DNA from: Pectinophora gossypiella
Taxonomy: Eukaryota; Arthropoda; Insecta; Lepidoptera; Gelechiidae
DNA length: 64,000 bases
Reading direction: 5' to 3'
NCBI RefSeq assembly: GCF_024362695.1
Contig: NC_065406.1
Coordinates: 8,556,001 to 8,620,000 of the forward strand
Below, piece by piece: positions 57,320 to 64,000 of the stretch. Position numbers and translations under genes: made by a program. Position 1 is the first letter of the stretch, and each line of letters begins with the position of its first letter. The notes below the pieces were generated by a model. That model had not been told where the DNA came from, did no database searches, and saw only the letters and a list, made by a program, of their open reading frames with translations.

Positions 57320-57882
57320 ATGTTTGTTGGAACATCAAAAGAAAAGTTTTTTTATCATAACACCTTGTTGTGTTTAGTTAAATCTTTACAAGAGCATAAC
57401 ATTACAGTAGATCTGAGAAATGATTCTTATGTTTGTGGACATGTAGAGTCGGTGGATGGGTAAGTGGACCACAATACCATTTTTTCATTTTGAAAGCAAT
57501 TAAAAAAAATATATGTTTTTATAATTTACAGCTATATGAACATTACCTTTGCAAATGCTGTATATTGTGATCCTCAAGGAAATGAATACCTATTTGAACA
57601 ACTGTTTGTACAGAGTCGAAATATAAGATATGTACATATTCCGGAAAATGTGAGTATTTACTTAAAACAAATTATTTTTAATCTTGACGACCAGGTTATT
57701 TCCAACTTCTTGTTATTTATTCTATGTTATTTTTTAATCAGGTATCAATCATGAATACTATACATAAAGAATTAAACAGAAGTAAACATCAAGTGACAAA
57801 TACAAAACCTACAGAAAAATCTAGAAAGGCAAAGAAAGCACTTCAGCAGCATATGAAGACAGTAGCATCATTAAATATTTAA
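57320..57882 (+). CDS. Lsm10: U7 snRNP Sm-like protein LSM10
   Basis: Exons 57320-57459, 57532-57649 and 57742-57882 give 132 residues. Sm1 motif: TVDLRNDSYVCGHVESVDGY then MNITFANAV. Sm2 motif: QLFVQSRNIRYVHIPENV. The order and the VHIP sequence match LSM10, which replaces SmD1 in the U7 snRNP ring that directs histone pre-mRNA 3' processing in the nucleus. The C-terminal tail is basic (KSRKAKKALQQHMK). An acceptor-like TTTAATTTCAG ends 19 bases before the ATG, so the 5' UTR may be spliced from an upstream exon. Poly(A) signal at 57,960. Confidence 0.92.
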
Positions 57883-57959
57883 TGTAAGCACTAAATATGT
57901 AGTTATTACTATAAAAGTATAAACATGTCTGCGGGAATCTTTAAGTTTAATTTATACCA

Positions 57960-57965
57960 AATAAA
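57960..57965 (+). terminator. Poly(A) signal of LSM10
   Basis: AATAAA 78 bp after the LSM10 stop. It lies 27 bp from the opposing CRY2 signal. Confidence 0.65.
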
Positions 57966-57991
57966 ATTCATTTGGCCATTATCTATTAACA

Positions 57992-57997
57992 TTTATT
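57992..57997 (-). terminator. Poly(A) signal of CRY2
   Basis: TTTATT on the plus strand, AATAAA on the reverse, 66 bp after the CRY2 stop codon. It implies a very short 3' UTR and overlapping transcript ends with LSM10. Confidence 0.65.
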
Positions 57998-58062
57998 ACC
58001 AAAATAATCTTATAAATAACTGTTCAGTTATTTTCAATAACAGTAGGTACTGTTATTATATA

Positions 58063-61000
58063 CTATTCGCTATTATTATCTTTCTTAAATCTGCACTCTT
58101 TTGAAGAAGTTTGATTTTCGGTTCCTTGTGAGAAAGGCTTATCAGTTTGCATTTGTGTGGTATCCTCCTTTGTCTTTGTAGGTTCTGCACTGCTCTTGTT
58201 GTAGGTATGATGGAGAGGCACTGGATTATACTCTTGGCGCATGTCATTTTGTACATATGTGCTTTGCATTCGTATTCCATTCTCTGAGATTGCAGCCATA
58301 TAAAATTTCAGTTTTCCTTCATTATAAGCGTTAACTTTCAGTTCTTGTCGAGTATATACAATTTCATTTGTACTTAGCTGTTGATTTTGGTACATTTCTT
58401 GTGCATTAGAATAATTCTGAATGTAATTGTTTGTATAATTCTTATAAATATACTTTTCGTCATTATCTTTCATGTTGATTCTTTGATTTTTGTATGAACT
58501 TGTGTTTAAATTTTCTCGTTTTTGAGGATGTTGTAAAGTGCTCTCTGATATGTCGTCAGTATTCGTGCTGGAGTTCTCTGTTTTCTGTACAATATAAACT
58601 TGTTTAAATTGGGGTTGTTTGTTAGAATCAATTTGGTTTTTAGGGTGTTGGAAAACGGCAGAGTTGTCTTTGTAGGAAGCATTCTGCGGAGTCGATGACG
58701 ATTGCGGACATTGCGGCTCCGGGGTCTGACTGCACAAGTAGTTGGACTGATTGATGCTTGTGATGATAGACGTCGGGCTTGGCGATGACTGCATCATATT
58801 AGGTCTCTGAACAGGGTTGGGGTTCAAGGTACCTAGAACGATAATAGCGCATTAGTGGTGTCGATTCTAAAATTATTATAAGCATACGAACGGAAAATTA
58901 TTAATGTCAGCTATCGACTTATGTAGGTTTTATTATGGTACGCTATTTTCGTTAATTTATGAGATGGTGGGTTGTGCTTTATAGTAAAACCCTTCAACCT
59001 GTTTTATAAATTTAACCCAACACAATCCTGTAGTCAAAGTTTTATAATTTATTAAATCCTAAAAAAATACACTTTAATAATTATTACCTTGGGGTTTGTA
59101 CTTGGCAAGCAGCGCGTACACCTGTTTGATGCGCTCGATGTTTATATTTGAGGCTTCAGCGTGGTCGACCATGGGCAGCGGGTAGTCACGTCCAATCATA
59201 CACCGCGCCGAGATCTGCACCGCCTCCGGGGCCATCCATGGCTCGTGGATATAACGCGTTGGCATGTTCTTCAGAGCGGGAATGTATCTCCTGATTAAAA
59301 GAAAATAAGAAGTAAAAATCAGAGCAAACACAAACAACAAACAATCAGAAAACTTTTACAAAGTGAATACAGTCAATCGGTACAAGGAAATTTCTTACCT
59401 TATAAAATCGCCGTTGGGGTCAGTCTTCCTGCCGAAGCGGACGGGGCAGTAGCAGTGGAAGAACTGTTGGAAGAATGAGGAGCACGAGAGCCACATCCAC
59501 ATGCCGGCGTTCACTGACCAGTCCGCATCCAAAAGCAGCTCGTCGAATACCTGCCGTCATGCCATACGTTATTTCATTGTGTAGGAGACATTAATGAGTT
59601 CCGCGGCTATATACCGACACGGCAATTTTGCGCGTAAATATCTGAAGCGAGGCTTCTATTCCCTTTGTGCACATTTCATTGAATACGTTTCACTTATCGT
59701 CTCTGACAAGACAAGTTTGCTAAGATAATAAAACCAGGCATGTCTTTATGCTCTGGGCGCCATCCCACACGCGTCAGACAGAGTACTGCGGGGCGTAAGG
59801 CAAGAGGGAAACCACTACCCTATTTTTCCGTAAAAAAGTAGCGTGGAGAATGCTACACCGACAAGAGCGTGGCTCTTAAATTAGTGATGGATGATGATGT
59901 ATTTGTGAACATCATAAACATCCTATTTCTACTCAATCAACCAGAGGGGGTATGGAGCATACGTCACCACACTACTCCATTGCGATTGGTAGAGGTGTTT
60001 TTACGACTAAGTACTTAATAGACGGGATCAACCATTTTACGTTCCCTCCGAAGCACGGAATCAACTCTTTCGGACAATGAGGTGATTCTAGCCTGCAATG
60101 TCCTTACCAAACAAGGGACAGTGTCACAAAGTTATTTCGAATATGTCTCCATCGTGTTTTTTTTTTTGACGTGACTTATTGTAGATTTGCCGCAGATGGC
60201 ATTAACTACTTGGCCGGACAAATGGGGAGCGCTGAAGGATGTCTCCATCGAGAATCGAACCCGGACCTCCAGATCGTAAGCCCAACGCTCTAACCACTAG
60301 ACCACAGAGGCGAAAAATACGAAATTGGCTATTACTAGTAAATCCCATTACTATTAGTTCCTAGACTAGGGGTTGATTGTTTCATCTTTATCATAAGTAC
60401 ATAAAGAAACTCGTAAAAAATAATCACAGGAAGATACAAACCAAAGTGAAATTATAATCAGCGATGTCAGTAAAAACCACTGCCTATATCAGTAATTTTA
60501 CAACGCATTTTTACGATTATCTTCTGCATGCATTAATTATTAATTGTAAACAACGTCAATTAGTTCGGTTACCGTATCCGCGGTTTCCTCTATCCGGGTT
60601 GTAGCTGAAAATCAGCGATTTGCTCGAAAGGGCAAAAACTTGCGCTGAGCTATGACCGTTTTGCGCTGCTGCAGCACACATACATACCTGGCGTGTGTTA
60701 AACATTTTGTATGTGGTGTGTATTGTTGTTGATTTGTATTGTATGCATGTGTGTCTGTAGACCAAATACATCATTTATCTATCTATCTAAAAAGGCGTAA
60801 AAGTTATAATAAAAAGAGCTTTCTTACCTAGCCTTTAGGCAAATAGGATCAGAGTCCAAGAAATATCTATTAAAGTTTTTACAACAGAAACATTGCCAGT
60901 CTTGAATCATTCCAGGGAATAATGCGACACAAATACATTTCCACTAAAAAAGAACAAACATAGCATAATTTCATCCCTACTAAGTAGGAGTAATTTACAA

Positions 61001-63100
61001 ATATTAGCCTTGCCTTCATGCCTTCTTCCCATGAGATCCACAGATCTCCTCTGGTGAGGAAGCACGCGACAGCATGCCGCGCCAAGTGGTGGATCCAACC
61101 TTCTTCTCTCAACTGGATCATTATGGCATCTATCCACGGGAACCCTGTTTGACCCTGTAAAGACATACATATTTATGTAATCATTAAAATACACTGTTCC
61201 AAAAGGTTCCGATATAGTTTCTATATATCAACTAAATTTAGTTTCGAGAATATTTTATAGTGAAAGGTCCAAACCTGTTTTAAACGATTGGCAAATGACT
61301 CATGAGATCTACTGTGAGCGAGGCCCAATCTAAACAAACAACTTACATTTGCCCATTTCGCAAGAGCATCTTGATTCTTTTCCCAAGGAATTTGAACGCA
61401 AATAGGATTTCCTTCCATACGATCAAAGTTTGGATTGCGAGTGGCTGCGCAGTAGAAAAATTCTCGCCATAATATTTGCCCATGTAGCGACAATGGTGGA
61501 CGCACTCCCTTCACTCTCTTGTATAATTCCGTCAATTGGTAATAAAACAGTCTTGTTGATAAACATCCAAATCTAGAACAATAAATGGTTTTACAGTAAT
61601 CTAATATTACAGCATATTTTGTTCAAATTAGCTGATGCGCCTCTGTACACGTCACAGCTTTGAGCAACTTATGCTACAGTATTATAACTGAGATTGAATA
61701 CCACAACAAATTTACAGGAAAGCCTTTATTAAGGTGTGGAAAATTTAAACAGCAACAATAGCTCTTACTGTGTCATTGGAATAGATTTTTAGCGTAAAAA
61801 TCTTACAAAATGTTTTATTCGGTTACCCTCATACAAGTCCAATTTCCGACATTACAGAGATGCCACTATATTGAAAATATCCATAAATGGTGTTGCCAAA
61901 CAACATATCTGGTGTGCGACCGAAGACAATCCACGTAGGTGTTCGTGACTAACTGTCTGTGATCGAAACAAGATCGCCCCAGCTCTGGTATCGGAGACAT
62001 TTATATCCATAACTTTTGATACATATACTCTGCACCTGCAAGTACTCGAGCCATTAAAACATATCCACTTATTACAAAATCAAATACCTCAAATATGGAG
62101 ACAAGCCGGTTTGGCTCGCCAGTAGAGACTGCGGTGTCATTTTTGGACGACCGAATGATGCCACCCATGCTTTCCTCTCAAGATGCCTCTCTAGTCTAGC
62201 TAGAGCTTCACTCTCTCCACCTATCCAAACTGGTGGCTTTAGACCCTCTGTATCGAATCCTGGAAAAAACGACTAATTTTAGATACTTTTTACGAGATAA
62301 ACAGTCGTTGTCAGTGATACAAGTTTAATAAAAAAAAGAGCGTCTGCGTAGTAGGTGCAGACCTAGTTCTTCCAAAGTCGGGACTCCAAAGCGCTCCTCG
62401 TGGTCATCGGAGAGCGGTGTGACGGCACCGCTGAGCGTCTGCACTGATATCGTGGCCTCGGCCTGCGGTGGCGGCGGCATGCTCGCGATCAACGCTTGGA
62501 ACTGATGATACGTCAAGGGCGCCTTTCCACCGTTCAGCTCAATTATTCTAAAAATAGTTAACAAACATAAAAAAATTACCTAACCAATAAAACACAAAAC
62601 TTCAGGTGTAGCCCCGTGATTAAGAGCTTTCAACATTAATTGCAAACAAAGTTTTCATTATTCTTACGGAACGAAAAATTTCCCTCGCCGTCACAGGTTT
62701 GACTCAACATAATAGTTAAAAGTAGAATTATAATTTTAATTAATAGGCCGGCCGCAAAGAATAAGTAGAATATGTTTTAAAATCAATATAGGTAGGTACT
62801 AAGTTGTACTTGTGTAACTTTGTACCTATACACAGATAGGAAACGTACTTATCCAGTTTGTATAACGTGTGTGAAACTTGCGAGACAACATTGATGCCGA
62901 CTTCGCGACATTTGGTCATGATGTTGTGGTCGCGCACTCGGCCATAGGGCTCTGGGTCCTCTTCGAATGAAAGGGTGGTGGTGCCCCAGTCGCGAAACAA
63001 CTTAGGTAGCGCGTCCGCCGGCTGACCACGCACCACGAACAGTCGAGAGTTCAGTTTTTTCAAGCTACAGTCCAAGTCCTCCAGACATTGTAGAAGGAAC
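58063..63100 (-). CDS. cry2: Cryptochrome-2 (insect CRY2, vertebrate-like), 5' partial
   Basis: Light-insensitive transcriptional repressor of CLOCK:CYCLE in the clock of most insects. Reverse-strand exons, all in phase: 63100-62849, 62547-62363, 62259-62088, 61572-61347, 61154-61014, 59550-59399, 59290-59088, 58832-58063, about 699 residues. The photolyase-like N-domain part includes LEDLD, RGQPADALPKLF and FEEDPEPYGRVRDHN. The FAD-binding domain includes LHGQILWREFFYCAATRNPN, GFPWIDAIMIQLREEGWIHH, WISWEEGMK and LLLDADWSVNAG. The last exon encodes a ~250-residue tail rich in S, N, Q and P, as expected for insect CRY2. About 50 N-terminal residues (the first exon) lie beyond the right edge. 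The intron at 61,013-59,551 has a GC donor. Confidence 0.95.
59740..60120. repeat. Decayed interspersed repeat fragments in CRY2 intron
   Basis: A segment with AGAATGCTACACCGACAAGA, GCGTGGCTCTTAAATTAGTG and a GATGATGATG tail (to about 59,920) resembles the 3' end of an RTE-type lepidopteran LINE. A second fragment near 59,960-60,110 (TTGCGATTGGTAGAGGTG) looks like another common repeat. Assignment is from memory of such repeats and is tentative. Confidence 0.45.
60157..60311 (-). repeat. tRNA-derived SINE in CRY2 intron
   Basis: On the reverse strand it begins GCCTCTGTGGTCTAGTGG, with an A box (TGGTCTAGTGGTTAGAGCG) and a B box (GGTCCGGGTTCGATTCTC) like a tRNA gene. It then runs into an unrelated body with CCGGCCAAGTAGTTAATGCC and ends in a 12-base A run. 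It has tRNA-like promoter boxes but is not a functional tRNA gene. Confidence 0.8.
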
Positions 63101-63153
63101 CTGAAAATTGGTTACGTTACTTACCGTAAAATTCAAACGGCTGATTTCGCATA

Positions 63154-64000
63154 CGAGGGGTGTTCAATAAAAAGTGAAAATGAGTATGACGCAACTATCT
63201 TTTATTACATTTTTTATTTTTCGATATAGTAGTTACCGTTTGGGTTTATACACTTGGTGTATCTTTTTTCTAAACTTAAAATACCCTTCCTAAAAACTCT
63301 TCATCCTGATGCCCTAAAAATCTCGTACGGCAGTGATCACCGCATAATTTAACCTTGAAAATAGATAGAAACCACTAGGAGGAAGGTCCGGTGAATATGG
63401 AGGATGGTCCAATTCAAACACAGCATCTTCAATAGCAGCCGTCGCAACTTTGGATTTGTGCGCGGGGGCGTAATCTTAGTGAGTTTGCCATGTCGTTTCT
63501 CGCGAATTTTCTCTCGCGTATAAAGTCCCCGTATATGGGCTAGGTATACGATGATCACTAACCCCTGACTATCCCAGAAAAGAGAGCCATGACCTTACGG
63601 ATGGAATTGTTTTAAATTTCTTAGGCGTTGGAGATAAGTCTCTTCTAGGTCATGGACTGTTGTTTAGTTTCAGGGACATAATGGTGAAGTCATGTTTCAT
63701 CCATAGTTAGGAATCGAGCCAAAAATCAGTCAGGATCTTGTTGTAACAAATCCAAACTACTGTGTCATAGTTTCAGTTTAGTTTGTTTCTGTGCGTCTGT
63801 AAGCATTATGGGTGGATATGGATACACCCTTTTCATGCCTAATCGGTCGTGTACAATATTATGAACACTTCCTACAGAAATCTTCACTTCTTCAGCTTTA
63901 GAACGAACAGTAACTCGCAGATCTATCATAATATTTTTCATTTTTTTATCGTTTGTTCAGTCGCTGCTGTCGTACGGCATCAAAAGCAAAGGTCGCCTTT
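63154..64000 (-). mobile_element. Decayed mariner-family element, truncated by window edge
   Basis: One terminal repeat begins CGAGGGGTGTTCAATAAAAA next to a TA dinucleotide at 63,152-63,153. The reverse strand then shows a mariner transposase in several frames with many stops. Recognisable pieces are SVGSVHNIVHDRLGM (helix-turn-helix region), MDET with the first catalytic aspartate followed by HHYVPETKQQS, and later traces of the PPYSPDL-like segment. The rest continues past position 64,000. It lies in the CRY2 intron upstream of the first visible exon. Confidence 0.8.

Noticed and set aside
60236..60311. tRNA-like sequence on the reverse strand
   Set aside because: A and B boxes are present, but it is fused to a SINE body and A-run, and the cloverleaf is not convincing.

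Overview
The window looks like a piece of a lepidopteran (moth or butterfly) nuclear genome. It is AT-rich, its genes have many GT-AG introns, it carries an insect-type (vertebrate-like) cryptochrome-2 gene, and it is dense in DNA transposons, MITE hairpins and tRNA-headed SINEs ending in GTATGTATGTA. The species cannot be named from the sequence.

Layout. 1-15,641 is intergenic or intronic DNA with a 2.37-kb foldback transposon at 3,102-5,474 and several MITEs. 15,642-27,508 (+) holds most of an ABCC4/MRP4-like ABC transporter (25 exons seen, 5' end not found), including a pair of tandem, equal-length, apparently mutually exclusive exons. A p23 (PTGES3-type) HSP90 co-chaperone lies at 30,119-30,592 (-), followed by a small single-pass membrane protein at 32,293-32,526 (+). 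A golgin-245/GOLGA4-type GRIP golgin occupies 36,322-42,294 (+), and two nearly identical Tc1 (DD34E) copies flank it in direct orientation (33,980-35,594 and 43,912-45,558). A C9orf85/DUF2039 homologue is at 45,624-46,582 (-).

46,906-54,264 is a nested structure. A ~1.45-kb element with 40-bp perfect terminal inverted repeats and an 8-bp target duplication encodes a complete THAP-domain protein. A young 5.9-kb BEL/Pao LTR retrotransposon with identical LTRs sits in that gene's second intron. This is the most striking feature and resembles a P-superfamily deletion derivative that keeps only the THAP DNA-binding part.

54,721-55,521 (-) is a small uncharacterised basic protein gene. It is separated from COA1 (56,808-57,197, +) by a hAT-like element (55,883-56,557) packed with about twenty TATCGATA palindromes. 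LSM10 (57,320-57,882, +) follows COA1 closely. The clock repressor CRY2 (58,063-63,100, -, first exon off the right edge) is tail-to-tail with LSM10. A decayed mariner lies in the first visible CRY2 intron and runs off the right end.

The genes are unrelated housekeeping or regulatory genes (transport, chaperone, Golgi tether, histone pre-mRNA processing, respiratory assembly, circadian clock). No operon-like functional unit is seen, and the novelty is in transposon architecture and exon structure.
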